A stretch of 64,000 nucleotides of DNA, taken from contig RZZN01000018.1 in NCBI GenBank assembly GCA_009929855.1, positions 1 through 64,000 on the forward strand, read 5' to 3'. Of this stretch, positions 16,998 to 26,485 are shown piece after piece. The notes beneath the pieces were generated by a model that was given only the letters and a program-made list of their open reading frames with translations, did no database searches and was not told the DNA's origin. A program made the translations under genes and the position numbers. Source of the DNA: Gammaproteobacteria bacterium (GTDB taxonomy: Bacteria; Pseudomonadota; Gammaproteobacteria; Chromatiales; Chromatiaceae). The stretch's first letter is position 1. Each line of letters starts with the position of its first letter.

Positions 16998-19460
16998 CTA
17001 GCGCAAGAGATCGAGCACCGCCAGGGCCGCTTGCCGCGGGGTGATGGCGAGCCGCTCATCCGCCCCGAGCACGGGTCCGACACAGGCCGGACAGCCGCCC
17101 GTGCAGGCACAGGCGCCAACCAGATCGCGCGCGTCGGCGACCAACCGCGGCGCATCGTCGAAGAGCGGCGCCGAGAGCCCGACCCCACCGGGGTAGTTGT
17201 CGTAGAGAAAGAGGGTCGGCTCGAACCGCTGATCGGCCAGCGGATCGCGTGGCGCGCCGTCAGGACCCTGGATCTGCCCGCGACCCGCCGCGCCCATCAC
17301 GGCGAACCAGGTGCCTTGACCATCACCGACCGCGCGACCCAGGTCTCGGATCTCGGCCATGGCACGCAATGCGGCGACATGATGCAGCGCATAGGCTGCC
17401 CCCAGAAAGCCCTCGATCGCCTGCTGTCGATCGGGCAGCGCCGTCTCCAGCGCGTCCGGCTCGACCTGCCACCAGAGCGCGGTGGTATGCATCTCCTGAT
17501 CTGGCAGATCGATATGACCATAGCCGACGTTGTCGTGACTGTAATAGCGGATCTTCTTGTAGCCTGGATAGCGGCGCACCAGATGGACCTCGCCGTGCGC
17601 CGCCGCGCCCCGACCATGGGCGCGCCACTCGAAACGATCGAGGATCTTCAATCGGGTGTAGTCGATCGCGTCGGTGTAATAGTCGGCCCGGGTGCGGGTC
17701 ACGAAGGCCTTGCGCCCCACCCAATCGAGCCGCTCCACCTGATAGGGCTGGGATTGGATCAGATAGATGGCCCCCTCGTAGAGCGTGCCCGGTGCACTGC
17801 TGTAATCGACCTCGGCGATCACGGTCTGGCGTCCATCACTGGTGTCGATGACGACGAAATTGCCCTCGGCCACCGAGCGCAGCGAGACGGCGTTGGCCGG
17901 ATAGCTGTCGGCGACCCAAAACCAGCGCTCGCCCTGATGTTGCAAGAGTCCCTCGTCACGCAGATAGCCGAGCATCTCCTCGAGCGCCTCCGCGCCGAAC
18001 GACTCGCCATCGCTGAAGGGCAGCTCGAAGGCGGCACACCGCACATGATCCATGAGGATCAGGAGCTGATCGGGATGGATCCGCGCATGTTCAGGCGAGG
18101 CCGCGAAGAAGAACTCGGGATGGCGCATCATGTACTGATCGAGTGCGTCACTGGTCGCCACCAGGACACCCAGACTGGGCTTGAGGCGTCGCCCGGCGCG
18201 CCCCAAGCGTTGCCAGGTCGCGGCGACCGTGCCCGGATAACCGTTGAGGACCGAGACATCCAAGGCACCGATGTCGACCCCGAGCTCCAAGGCCGAGGTG
18301 CTGACCACCAGATCCACCGCGCCGGCGCGCATGGCTTGCTCGGCGCGGCGCCGCTCGCTCGGCAGATACCCGCCGCGATAGGCCAGCACGCGTGGCGGCC
18401 GTCGCGGATCACGGTCGAAGATGTCCTTGAGATACTTGGTGATCACTTCGACCATGAGACGCGAGCGCGCGAAGACGATGCACTTGAGGCCCAGCTTGGC
18501 CGCGGCCCGCGCGATCCGCGTGCTCTGTGAGCGTGCCGAGGCGCGAATCCCGAGATCCGGATTGATCACCGGCGGATTCCACAGCAAGAGATGACGCTCG
18601 CCCCGAGGTGCGCCCGACTCGGTGATCGCGGTGACCGGCGCGCCACAGAGTCGTTCGGCCAACTCGGCCGGATTGGCGATGGTGGCCGAGGCGAAGATGA
18701 AGGTCGGCTCGACCCCATAGAAGCGACAGATCCGTCGCAGCCGCCGCAAGACATTGGCCACGTGCGCGCCGAAGACACCCCGATAGGTATGCAGCTCGTC
18801 GACCACGACATACGCCAGTCCCTCGAAGAACTGGGCCCATTTGGTGTGATGGGGCAGGATCGCCTGATGCAGCATGTCGGGGTTGCTGAGCACGATATCG
18901 CCACGCGTGCGCACCGCCTTGCGGGCATCGCCTGGGGTGTCACCGTCGAAGGTGAAGGCCTTCACACCCGCTCCGCCAGCCGCCTGGACGGCACGGCTCA
19001 GATCCAGCAGCTCGGCCACCTGGTCTTGCGCGAGCGCCTTGGTCGGAAAGAGATAGAGCGCCTTGCGTCCGCGCGCGAGCACCGCGTCGAGGACCGGTAG
19101 GTTGTAGCAGAGCGTCTTGCCCGAGGCGGTCGGGGTGGCGACCACCAGGTGTCGTTTGGCGCGCGCCAGATCCCAGGCCTCGCGTTGATGACGATAGAGC
19201 CGCGGCCGGCCCGAGCGGGCGAGCGCCTGGGCGAGCGGCGGGGCGAGATCCGCGGGAAGATCACGCCAGCACGCGGGTTGGGCAGGCTGGATGGATTCGG
19301 CGACGATGCGCCCGCGGTGACGCTCGAGCAGATGGGACTTGAGCCGTGCGAGTGCTGGCGTCTCGGTATTTGAGCGATCGGTGGATGGCACTGGATTGTC
19401 GATCTGTCCGATGCGCCGCGGCAGTGCCGCCGGCGCAGTGGCTTGACGGTCATTATCCAT
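16998..19460 (-). CDS. mrfA: MrfA/YprA-type DEAD/DEAH helicase with DUF1998 domain
   Basis: An 820-residue superfamily 2 DNA helicase. Seen: Q-like motif and [13 protein letters not shown], Walker [10 protein letters not shown], box [25 protein letters not shown], helicase C-terminal motifs [17 protein letters not shown] and [10 protein letters not shown], then a DUF1998 region ending with a Cys cluster ([10 protein letters not shown]) like the four-Cys zinc site of MrfA. The family member in Bacillus, with its nuclease partner MrfB, excises mitomycin C adducts independently of UvrABC. Its neighbour downstream is exactly that nuclease family. The start at 19460 lies about 90 nt from the divergent fbp start. 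Confidence 0.88.
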   Translation of the reverse strand: MDNDRQATAPAALPRRIGQIDNPVPSTDRSNTETPALARLKSHLLERHRGRIVAESIQPAQPACWRDLPADLAPPLAQALARSGRPRLYRHQREAWDLARAKRHLVVATPTASGKTLCYNLPVLDAVLARGRKALYLFPTKALAQDQVAELLDLSRAVQAAGGAGVKAFTFDGDTPGDARKAVRTRGDIVLSNPDMLHQAILPHHTKWAQFFEGLAYVVVDELHTYRGVFGAHVANVLRRLRRICRFYGVEPTFIFASATIANPAELAERLCGAPVTAITESGAPRGERHLLLWNPPVINPDLGIRASARSQSTRIARAAAKLGLKCIVFARSRLMVEVITKYLKDIFDRDPRRPPRVLAYRGGYLPSERRRAEQAMRAGAVDLVVSTSALELGVDIGALDVSVLNGYPGTVAATWQRLGRAGRRLKPSLGVLVATSDALDQYMMRHPEFFFAASPEHARIHPDQLLILMDHVRCAAFELPFSDGESFGAEALEEMLGYLRDEGLLQHQGERWFWVADSYPANAVSLRSVAEGNFVVIDTSDGRQTVIAEVDYSSAPGTLYEGAIYLIQSQPYQVERLDWVGRKAFVTRTRADYYTDAIDYTRLKILDRFEWRAHGRGAAAHGEVHLVRRYPGYKKIRYYSHDNVGYGHIDLPDQEMHTTALWWQVEPDALETALPDRQQAIEGFLGAAYALHHVAALRAMAEIRDLGRAVGDGQGTWFAVMGAAGRGQIQGPDGAPRDPLADQRFEPTLFLYDNYPGGVGLSAPLFDDAPRLVADARDLVGACACTGGCPACVGPVLGADERLAITPRQAALAVLDLLR

Positions 19461-19473
19461 CGCCCGACGCGGG

Positions 19474-19502
19474 TTTCGAGAAGGGCGACAAAACCTTATA
19501 CT
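19474..19502 (+). promoter_or_regulatory. Possible sigma-70 promoter of fbp
   Basis: A good -10 box TATACT (19497-19502) is preceded at 17-nt spacing by a poor -35 (TTTCGA). It gives a leader of about 40 nt before the fbp start. A weak -35 would fit an activator such as CbbR, but no such site was identified. Confidence 0.35.
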
Positions 19503-19547
19503 ATCGATGAAATTTTGCTGTCACGAGATCAACCAACGAGGACGCCC

Positions 19548-20558
19548 ATGCACAACGGCACCACCATCACCCAATTCATCATCGAGGAGCAACGCCACGT
19601 ACCCGGCGCGACCGGCGACTTCACGTCATTGCTCAACGATATCGTGACCGCCTGCAAGGTCATCAGCAACATGGTGAACCATGGGGCGCTGGTGGGTGTG
19701 CTCGGGAGCGCCGAGAGCGAGAACATCCAGGGCGAGACCCAGAAGAAGCTCGATGTCCTCTCCAACGAGGTGTTCATCAAATCCAACGAGTGGGCCGGAC
19801 ACCTCGCGGCGATGGCCTCCGAGGAGATGGACGAGATCTACGAGATCCCCGCAAAATATCCGCGCGGTAAATATCTGCTCACCTTCGACCCGCTCGACGG
19901 CTCCTCGAACATCGACGTCAATGTCTCGGTCGGAACCATCTTCTCGATCCTGCGCTGCCCCGGCGGCGGCGAAAACCCCACCGCGCGTGATTTCCTGCAG
20001 GCCGGCACCCAACAGGTCGCGGCCGGCTACGCGCTCTATGGTCCCTCGACCATGATGGTGCTCACGACCGGCAACGGCGTCAACGGCTTCACCCTGGATC
20101 AGAACATCGGCGAGTTCATCCTCACGCATCCCAAGATGCGGATCCCGGTCGAGACCCGCGAATTCGCGATCAACACCTCGAACATGCGCTTCTGGGAGCC
20201 GCCGGTCAAGCGCTACGTGCAAGAGTGTCTGGACGGCAAGGAAGGCCCGCGCGGCGAGGACTTCAACATGCGCTGGATCGCCTCCATGGTCGCCGAGGTG
20301 CATCGCATCCTGACCCGTGGCGGGATCTTCATGTACCCGACCGATACCAAGATGCAGGCCAAGGGCCAGGCCGGCAAGCTGCGTCTGCTCTACGAGGCCA
20401 ACCCCATGTCCTTCATCGTCGAGCAGGCCGGGGGCGGGGCCATCACGGGTACCGAGCGCATCCTCGACCTCCAGCCCGAGTCCCTGCATCAACGTGTTCC
20501 GGTCATCCTGGGCTCCAAGAACGAGGTCGAGCGCGTGCTGAGCTACCACTCGGCCTGA
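19548..20558 (+). CDS. fbp: Fructose-1,6-bisphosphatase class I
   Basis: Hydrolyses fructose-1,6-bisphosphate in the Calvin cycle and gluconeogenesis. The 336-residue protein has the metal/phosphate motif [20 protein letters not shown], the [13 protein letters not shown] active-site segment ([15 protein letters not shown]) and the C-terminal [19 protein letters not shown] at 19548 follows a GAGGA ribosome site at proper spacing; longer in-frame readings start within the mrfA 5' end and are not family-like. In a phototrophic autotroph a regenerative Calvin-cycle role is the natural inference; no other cbb genes are in this window. Confidence 0.93.
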   Translation: MHNGTTITQFIIEEQRHVPGATGDFTSLLNDIVTACKVISNMVNHGALVGVLGSAESENIQGETQKKLDVLSNEVFIKSNEWAGHLAAMASEEMDEIYEIPAKYPRGKYLLTFDPLDGSSNIDVNVSVGTIFSILRCPGGGENPTARDFLQAGTQQVAAGYALYGPSTMMVLTTGNGVNGFTLDQNIGEFILTHPKMRIPVETREFAINTSNMRFWEPPVKRYVQECLDGKEGPRGEDFNMRWIASMVAEVHRILTRGGIFMYPTDTKMQAKGQAGKLRLLYEANPMSFIVEQAGGGAITGTERILDLQPESLHQRVPVILGSKNEVERVLSYHSA

Positions 20559-20683
20559 CGTCCCGATCGCGAGGCCAGATCGCGGGGCGGCGCGCTGCCG
20601 ACCCGCGACGCCGCCTCGACCACTGACGCCGAGTGCCGATCCACACCAGGGCGCGACACCTCCCACGGATGGGTGCTCGACGT

Positions 20684-22102
20684 CTAGAGCTCCTGCGAGG
20701 CGAAATCGGCCAGTCGCGAGCGCTCGCCACGGATCAACGTGATGTGCCCGCTGTGGGGCCACTGCTTGAACCGGTCGACGACATAGGTCAAGCCCGATGT
20801 GGTCTCGGTCAGATAGGGTGTATCGATCTGGCCGATATTGCCGAGACAGACGAACTTGGTCCCTGGCCCAGCCCGCGTGATCAGCGTCTTCATTTGCTTC
20901 GCGGTGAGGTTCTGCGCCTCGTCCAGGATGATGTACTTGTTGAGGAAGGTCCGGCCGCGCATGAAATTGAGCGAGGAGATGCGGATGCGGTTGCGGATCA
21001 GGTCGTTGGTCGCGGCGCGTGCCCACTCGCCACCTTCGGGACGTGTCAGCACCTCCAGGTTGTCCATGAGCGCGCCCATCCAGGGCGTCATCTTCTCTTC
21101 CTCAGTGCCGGGGAGAAAGCCGATATCCTCGCCCACCGGGACCGTGACCCGGGTCATGATGATCTCGCGATAGAGATTGCGATCCAGCACCTGCGCGAGA
21201 CCGGCGGCCAATGCCAGCAAGGTCTTTCCGGTCCCGGCGGTGCCGAGCAGGGTCACGAAATCCAGGCTCGGATCCATCAACATGTTGAGCGCGAAGTTTT
21301 GCTCACGATTGCGCGCCGTGATGCCCCAGACATTGTGGCGCGGCGAGCGATAATCCTCCACCAGCTCGATGATCGCCTCGGTCGGGGTGCGTTTTTCGCG
21401 CACGATCGCCTCGAAGGTACCCTCCTCGCCCAGCGCGAGACACTGAGCCGGATACCAATCCGCGAGATCCGGCCCCTCCACCCGATAGAGTGTGCGACCC
21501 TCCTCCTTCCAGGCATCGAGCGACTTTTCGTGACGCTCCCAGAAGTCATCCGGGAGCACATCGAGCCCCGTGTAGAGCAGCGTGACGTCGTCGAGGACCT
21601 GGTCGTTGGAGTAATCCTCGGCTGGGATCCCGAGCACCGCGGCCTTGATCCGCAGGTTGATGTCCTTGGAGACGAGGATGACCTGACGGTCGGCACGGCG
21701 CTCACGCAACGCACGTGCAGTGCCAAGGATATTGTTGTCAGACGCGGTTCCAGGCCAGGTCGTCGGCAGATCGAGACCGAGCGGCTCGGTCTGGAAGAAC
21801 AGCCGACCGGTGGCCGGCAGGAGCAGCCCCCCACCGCTCGCTGAGATCGGACCAATGGGCAGACCTGAATCGATCTGTGCCTTGTCCGCCCCGGACATCA
21901 GCTGATCGAGGAAGCGCGTGACCTGGCGCACGTTGCGCGCGACCTCGGACAGACCCTTCTTGCCTTGATCGAGCTCCTCCAGGACCATCATCGGCAGATA
22001 GATGTCATGCTCCTTGAACCGAAAGATGGCCGTGGGATCATGCATCAACACATTGGTGTCGAGGACGAACAGGCAGGTTTTGTCGTCGGCGCGCTTGATC
22101 AT
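20684..22102 (-). CDS. PhoH2-type protein (PIN nuclease plus PhoH ATPase)
   Basis: A 472-residue fusion of an N-terminal PIN RNase domain (CLFVLDTNVLMHDPTA with the first acidic residue; GTASDNNILGTAR and VSKDINLRIKA with later ones) and a C-terminal PhoH ATPase (Walker A LLGTAGTGKTLLALA; Walker B KYIILDEAQNLTAKQMK). PhoH2 proteins are described as RNA helicase/RNases. It begins 14 nt after the bcp stop and is probably co-transcribed with gcvR and bcp. It is convergent with fbp. Confidence 0.88.
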   Translation of the reverse strand: MIKRADDKTCLFVLDTNVLMHDPTAIFRFKEHDIYLPMMVLEELDQGKKGLSEVARNVRQVTRFLDQLMSGADKAQIDSGLPIGPISASGGGLLLPATGRLFFQTEPLGLDLPTTWPGTASDNNILGTARALRERRADRQVILVSKDINLRIKAAVLGIPAEDYSNDQVLDDVTLLYTGLDVLPDDFWERHEKSLDAWKEEGRTLYRVEGPDLADWYPAQCLALGEEGTFEAIVREKRTPTEAIIELVEDYRSPRHNVWGITARNREQNFALNMLMDPSLDFVTLLGTAGTGKTLLALAAGLAQVLDRNLYREIIMTRVTVPVGEDIGFLPGTEEEKMTPWMGALMDNLEVLTRPEGGEWARAATNDLIRNRIRISSLNFMRGRTFLNKYIILDEAQNLTAKQMKTLITRAGPGTKFVCLGNIGQIDTPYLTETTSGLTYVVDRFKQWPHSGHITLIRGERSRLADFASQEL

Positions 22103-22116
22103 GATGCCACCCTCTG

Positions 22117-22590
22117 TCAGCCTTCAGTGAGATCGCGTGCCGCGGCGAGGACCGCGGCGACGTGATCGGCGACCTTGACCCCACGCCATTCGCGACGCAG
22201 CACGCCCTCGGCATCGATCAGGAAGGTGCTGCGCTCGACACCCAGGCTCTCCTTGCCATACATCTTTTTCATCTTGATCACGTCGAAGGCTCGACAGAGC
22301 GCCTCATCCTTGTCCGCGATCAGATCGAACGGGAACCCCTGCTTCGCCTTGAAGTTCTCCTGGGCCTTGAGACCATCGCGCGAGGCCCCGAGGATGCGGG
22401 TCTGGGCGGCGGCGAAGGCATCGGCGGCATCGCGGAAGTCCTGTCCCTCCTGGGTGCAGCCGGGTGTGCTGGCCTTCGGATAGAAATAGAGGACGAGATG
22501 CTGGCCACGATAGTCCGAGAGCTTGATGCGCTTGTCCCCGGTCGCGGTCAGCTCGAGGTCCGGGATGGTCTCGCCGATCTTCATGCTCAT
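22117..22590 (-). CDS. bcp: Thioredoxin-dependent peroxiredoxin, Bcp/PrxQ family
   Basis: Reduces hydroperoxides with a thiol. The 157-residue protein has the peroxidatic Cys in KASTPGCTQEGQDFRDAAD. In most Bcp proteins a resolving Cys sits five residues later (CTxEAC); here that position is Gln (EGQ), so the enzyme may act as a 1-Cys type or use the Cys in ALCRAF. A second in-frame Met (MK) follows MSMK. The gene lies between gcvR and phoH2; the gcvR-bcp order is conserved in gammaproteobacteria. Confidence 0.88.
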   Translation of the reverse strand: MSMKIGETIPDLELTATGDKRIKLSDYRGQHLVLYFYPKASTPGCTQEGQDFRDAADAFAAAQTRILGASRDGLKAQENFKAKQGFPFDLIADKDEALCRAFDVIKMKKMYGKESLGVERSTFLIDAEGVLRREWRGVKVADHVAAVLAAARDLTEG

Positions 22591-22726
22591 GCTGGATGTC
22601 TCCTCGGGTTGACTGAAATGGCCGACGGCACAGGAGATGGTGGCATCCCGCGGACATTTCGATCCAGAGGATCGAGCACGCCCCGGTCGGTGATCGAGTC
22701 TGGCCGTGACCCGCCGCGTCCCGCCA

Positions 22727-23266
22727 TCAACCCTTGATCGGCTCGAGCACGGCGTCCAGGTTCAATCCGTCACAGTAGTCCATGAACTCCTCGCGCAACC
22801 CGGCGATATGCACGTCGCCGGGGATCCCGACGGTCATGTGCACCGCGAACATGGGTGTCCCGGTATGGGCCGCGGCATAGGTGGTCGTGGACATGTCCTC
22901 GATATTGATCCGGCGATCGGCGAAGAATCCCGCCAGATTGTTCACGATTCCGGGATGATCCATCGACACCACGTCCACCGCGTACGGGAGTAGGTTGCGC
23001 CCCGTGGCACGCTCCCCGGTCCGCTTGCAGATGATGGTCATGCCGAGCTGACGCTCCAGCTCGGGCAGTGCGTTCTCGATCTTGGCGAGCGTGTTCCACT
23101 TGCCCTCGACCAACATGATGACGGCAAACTCGCCACCGAGTACGGTCATGCGACTGTCCTCGATGTTGCAACCCTGCTCGAGCACGACTCGAGAGATCTG
23201 ATTGACGATTCCGGGCTTGTCTTCGCCGAGCGCCGAAATCACGAGGTAGGTCTTCTGCCTGGTCAT
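22727..23266 (-). CDS. gcvR: Glycine cleavage system regulator, GcvR-like (two ACT domains)
   Basis: A 179-residue protein with two ACT domains: LVISALGEDKPGIVNQIS near the N terminus and YAVDVVSMDHPGIVNNLA in the second half. This arrangement matches GcvR, which in Escherichia coli binds GcvA to repress the glycine cleavage operon when glycine is low. ATG at 23266 follows a GGA-containing ribosome site; the longer frame starting at 23383 has no family similarity at its N terminus. It is directly upstream of bcp, the conserved gammaproteobacterial context. Confidence 0.85.
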   Translation of the reverse strand: MTRQKTYLVISALGEDKPGIVNQISRVVLEQGCNIEDSRMTVLGGEFAVIMLVEGKWNTLAKIENALPELERQLGMTIICKRTGERATGRNLLPYAVDVVSMDHPGIVNNLAGFFADRRINIEDMSTTTYAAAHTGTPMFAVHMTVGIPGDVHIAGLREEFMDYCDGLNLDAVLEPIKG

Positions 23267-23428
23267 ATCCTTGCCGCGGGTTGAGAGTGAGTTGAGGGTG
23301 AGTCGAACGGGATCGAGTGTAGCATGGGCGATCAAGGCACTGCATCGGGCGGTGGGTGCGGCCCCGGGCTGACGTGGGGGCACACCGCCCGCGCTGGCGG
23401 ATCGCGCGATTGGCCTGGGTGTGCGGGC

Positions 23429-23989
23429 CTAGCCGAGCGCGCCGGCGTGCGGCTCATCCCCCGCGCGCAGCGGATACCAGGTATCGTCGCGCGCCGGCGG
23501 CAGCCAGTCGCGGCGCAGACGTTTCAAGGCATCCGCGGGATGGCCCCCGGCCTCCGTGCCGAATGGACTCTCTTGATCGAGCAGGTCGCCGAGCTCGGCG
23601 TCGATTTGCTCCGGATCCTCACCCGCCTCCATGCGACGGATCGCCTCGGCCATGCCGTCGCCGAGCGTCAGACCAGTCGACTCGAAGAGCGTGCGCATGG
23701 TTTGCGCCGCCTGCTTGGGGTCGTTCTGGTCCAGACGCTCGAGCTCACCGGCCATCTTGGCGAGTACATCCATCACACGCCCCTCATCGAGCCCCGCGGG
23801 CAGGCCCGCGTCATCCTCCGCCTCGCTCATCCCTGCCGCGCCACGGCTGATCGCAAAGAGGCTGGGCTGTCGATCGAGCCGCGGACGACCGCAGCGTGGA
23901 CAGTCCGGATGGGTCTCGGTATCCACCTTTCGCGAGAAGAAATTGAAGATGGCATGACAGTCGGGGCAATAAAACTCATAGACCGGCAT
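23429..23989 (-). CDS. FmdB-family zinc-ribbon protein
   Basis: A 186-residue protein that begins with an FmdB-type zinc ribbon: MPVYEFYCPDCHAIFNFFSR, with a second Cys pair in CPRCGRP, giving CxxC...CxxC. The remaining ~140 residues are acidic and helical (MAEAIRRMEAGEDPEQIDAE) without a known fold. FmdB-like proteins are small putative regulators; no function is assigned. Encoded alone on the minus strand upstream of gcvR by about 160 nt. Confidence 0.75.
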   Translation of the reverse strand: MPVYEFYCPDCHAIFNFFSRKVDTETHPDCPRCGRPRLDRQPSLFAISRGAAGMSEAEDDAGLPAGLDEGRVMDVLAKMAGELERLDQNDPKQAAQTMRTLFESTGLTLGDGMAEAIRRMEAGEDPEQIDAELGDLLDQESPFGTEAGGHPADALKRLRRDWLPPARDDTWYPLRAGDEPHAGALG

Positions 23990-24122
23990 GGTGATGTCTC
24001 CGTGTCCTCATGTGCATCGTTGGACTGATCGCTAGCTCGCGATGTTGCGCCTCGGCGGCGGCTGAGTGGCGGGTCACGACGAGGCCACCCCGATCGCTGC
24101 GTGGCGCCGCGCCGCAGGCGCG

Positions 24123-24797
24123 CTAGAGCTCCCCCCACATGCGCAACAGGTTGGCATAGGAGCGGTCGACATAGGCGGTGGTCGTCTCGCCCGGCGCGGT
24201 CTTGAGCAGCTGCTCGCGCGCCAGATTGAGCTCATAGAGCAGCTCGCGCCGGGCTGGATCACGCACATAGCTCTGGATCCAGGTCAGGGCGACCAGACGC
24301 TCGCCACGGGTCACCGGGGCCACACGATGCAGACTCGCGGAGGGATAGACGACCGCAGCGCCGGCATCGAGCTTGACCGACTGCTCGCCGAAGGGGGTGC
24401 GGATCACCAGCTCGCCACCATCATAACTGGCGGGCGGGTTGAGAAAGATGGTCATGGAGACATCGGAGCGAAAGCGCGGACTGACCGACCCCATGATCGG
24501 ATCGTCGACATGCTCGCCATAGGCCATGCCCGGCTGATAGCGCGCAAAGATGGGGTCGGCGACGCGATGCGGGAGGACTCCGAATCGGAAGGTCTCATGA
24601 TGGCCCAGACTGGCCATGATGATGCGCACCAGCCGCTGCATTCGCTCGGGATCGGGCTGCAGCTCCTCGTTGTGCTTGACCCGACTGGCGGCAAACCCAG
24701 CGCTCAGCTTGCCGTCGATGAAGGTCGCCCCGGCCAGTGTCTCATGGATCTTGATGATCTGCGCCGGGTTCAGTAGATCCGGGATGCTCAACAACAT
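24123..24797 (-). CDS. PiuC/YbiX-type Fe(II)/2OG-dependent oxygenase
   Basis: A 224-residue protein of the PKHD-type hydroxylase family whose members are often iron-regulated. The facial triad is visible: His and Asp in YGEHVDDPIMG and the distal His in YPSASLHRVAPVTRGER, followed by the 2OG-binding Arg. The start ATG at 24797 has GGAG at 7 nt upstream; an alternative ATG is at 24809, and the longer frame to 25043 runs antisense to the next gene. It is transcribed divergently from the orphan gene at 24885. A second oxygenase of the superfamily lies at 26878-27516. Confidence 0.85.
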   Translation of the reverse strand: MLLSIPDLLNPAQIIKIHETLAGATFIDGKLSAGFAASRVKHNEELQPDPERMQRLVRIIMASLGHHETFRFGVLPHRVADPIFARYQPGMAYGEHVDDPIMGSVSPRFRSDVSMTIFLNPPASYDGGELVIRTPFGEQSVKLDAGAAVVYPSASLHRVAPVTRGERLVALTWIQSYVRDPARRELLYELNLAREQLLKTAPGETTTAYVDRSYANLLRMWGEL

Positions 24798-24822
24798 GAT
24801 GTGCTCCATTTCACATGACGGA

Positions 24823-24850
24823 TTGGCTTTCGCCGGGTCCGGGTTAGAAT
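24823..24850 (+). promoter_or_regulatory. Sigma-70-like promoter for the gene at 24885
   Basis: TTGGCT (24823-24828), a 16-nt spacer and TAGAAT (24845-24850) form a reasonable promoter. It lies 34 nt before the ATG at 24885, in the short divergent spacer with the PiuC-like gene. Confidence 0.45.
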
Positions 24851-24884
24851 CTGGACCAGTCCACATCGATACGCGAGGCGACCG

Positions 24885-25484
24885 ATGATTCTGAATGCCA
24901 TCATCGACGATCAGATCTATGAGCTCAATGTCCCCGATGTCTTGATCAGCCAGGGTCAAGACGTCTTCGACCGTCTGGATCGCGACATGGACGCGGGCTG
25001 GCAGATGAGCCGCGAATGGGTGGCGCGGCCCGATCAGATCCAACGCTGTCAGATCGTCGCGGACAAACTATTGACTGCCTTGGAATCGGAGAACCAAAAG
25101 CTCGGCATGATGATGGCGGGCTACATCCTCTCTCGCTTGCCGGGTGTGGAGTCGGTCGAGCTCGACACCCAGGGCGAGATCCAGAACACGTGCTTCAAGC
25201 TGGCCGCCCATGATGGCCCAGCGGCCTCCACCGACACCGCGACCCAGACCGCGGCGACCCCGGCCCCCGCGGGACTCGGCAAGCTCGAGGCCATGGCGCA
25301 GGCCGGCAAGGACGTGACCAGTGTCTTCAAGGTCGGCCGGGGCTATCGCTTCTCGATCTTCGATCACGCCAGCGGGACTTGGCAGGATTCGCCGCTGGCG
25401 CCGACCGAGCAAGACGCCACGCGAATGCGCCAAGAGGCATTCAAGGCCCGCTACGAGGCGCTCCAGCAGGGCGTGGAGCAGTGA
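24885..25484 (+). CDS. Conserved-looking hypothetical protein
   Basis: A 199-residue acidic protein I do not recognise. The N-terminal ~105 residues look like a compact helical domain (MILNAIIDDQIYELNVPDVL, then a helix rich in Asp and Trp), joined by a low-complexity Ala/Thr linker (ASTDTATQTAATPAPAG) to a C-terminal domain (VFKVGRGYRFSIFDHASGTW). It has no signal peptide or membrane segment. A GAGG ribosome site precedes the ATG and a promoter-like sequence lies upstream. The coding strand has strong third-position GC, so it is real. It is followed 49 nt later by mepA. Confidence 0.65.
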   Translation: MILNAIIDDQIYELNVPDVLISQGQDVFDRLDRDMDAGWQMSREWVARPDQIQRCQIVADKLLTALESENQKLGMMMAGYILSRLPGVESVELDTQGEIQNTCFKLAAHDGPAASTDTATQTAATPAPAGLGKLEAMAQAGKDVTSVFKVGRGYRFSIFDHASGTWQDSPLAPTEQDATRMRQEAFKARYEALQQGVEQ

Positions 25485-25533
25485 TGCCTGCGTCGGATCA
25501 GGATTGTCGTTCATTCGTCGAGGAGAAGGCCGG

Positions 25534-26400
25534 ATGATTCATTCAGATCGCTCGGGTCGGTGGCAGTGGCGCCAGGGCGCGCCGCTCCTGATCGCGCTCG
25601 CATTGCTGCTCGCAGCCGGCACCACCCAGGCAACGCCCTGGGCCGAGGTCGCCGTCCCGAGCTCGGGTCCGTCGCGTGTCATCGGTGGCGTCTCCAACGG
25701 CTGTATCGGCGGCGCCGCGGCACTGCCCGAGAGCGGACCCGGGTATGTCAGCATCCGCCGCTACCGCAATCGCTATTATGGCCACCCCGAGTTGCTGCGC
25801 TTCATCGCCGACCTGGGCCGCGCCCAAGAGCCCCGCGGCGAGCGTCTCGTCATGATCGGTGACCTCAGCCAACCGCGTGGCGGGCGCATGCCCTCCTCGC
25901 ACCGCAGCCACCAGAACGGCCTGGACGTGGATGTTTGGCTCACCTTCGCCGACTCGCCCGCGGCCGCTCGACGCCTGATGGACGACCGTGGCGACCCACC
26001 CAGCATGGTCGCCGCCGGTGGTCGCTCGGTCAGTCCGGCGTGGGGGCAGGCACAGTACCAACTCATCGAGTCGGCGGCGCGTCACCCGCGGGTCGATCGC
26101 ATCTTCGTCAATGCCGCCATCAAGCAGGCACTGTGCAACGCCGGCGCCGATCAGGCGTGGCTGCGCAAGATCCGGCCTTGGTGGGGGCACGATGCCCATA
26201 TGCATGTCAGGCTCAACTGCCCCCCCGGCAGCCCGGATTGCGAGTCTCAGGCCGCCCTGCCCGCAGGCACCGGCTGCGGCGCGGATCTCGCCTGGTGGTT
26301 CAGCGAGGAGGCGCTCAACCCGGCGCCACGCGCCGGTGGCGGCGCGCGAACCGAGCCACCCGTGCCCTTGGCCTGCCATGCGCTGCTGCAAGAGTCCTGA
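25534..26400 (+). CDS. mepA: Penicillin-insensitive murein endopeptidase MepA
   Basis: Periplasmic LAS-family metallopeptidase that cleaves cross-links in peptidoglycan. The 288-residue precursor has a signal peptide (APLLIALALLLAAGTTQATP). Zinc ligands are visible in MPSSHRSHQNGLDVDVWL (His and Asp) and in PWWGHDAHMHVRLNCP (HxH). Several Cys residues (CNAG, NCPPGSPDC, GCGAD) match the disulfide-rich family. ATG at 25534 has a strong GAGGAGAAGG ribosome site; the frame continues upstream without family similarity. Confidence 0.9.
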   Translation: MIHSDRSGRWQWRQGAPLLIALALLLAAGTTQATPWAEVAVPSSGPSRVIGGVSNGCIGGAAALPESGPGYVSIRRYRNRYYGHPELLRFIADLGRAQEPRGERLVMIGDLSQPRGGRMPSSHRSHQNGLDVDVWLTFADSPAAARRLMDDRGDPPSMVAAGGRSVSPAWGQAQYQLIESAARHPRVDRIFVNAAIKQALCNAGADQAWLRKIRPWWGHDAHMHVRLNCPPGSPDCESQAALPAGTGCGADLAWWFSEEALNPAPRAGGGARTEPPVPLACHALLQES

Positions 26401-26485
26401 CCGCCCCAACCAGCGGATCGAGTGCCAACGGCTTGCGCCGCCCGCGAACCGCTGACAGCGAAGCGGCCCGTTGAGCAAGTGCAGA

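Noticed and set aside
16833..18530. 565-residue plus frame opposite the mrfA-like helicase
   Set aside because: Antisense shadow; the minus frame contains complete helicase motifs and the plus product has no domain.
19626..21026. 466-residue minus frame opposite fbp and the phoH2 3' end
   Set aside because: Antisense shadow; crosses two real genes and lacks motifs.
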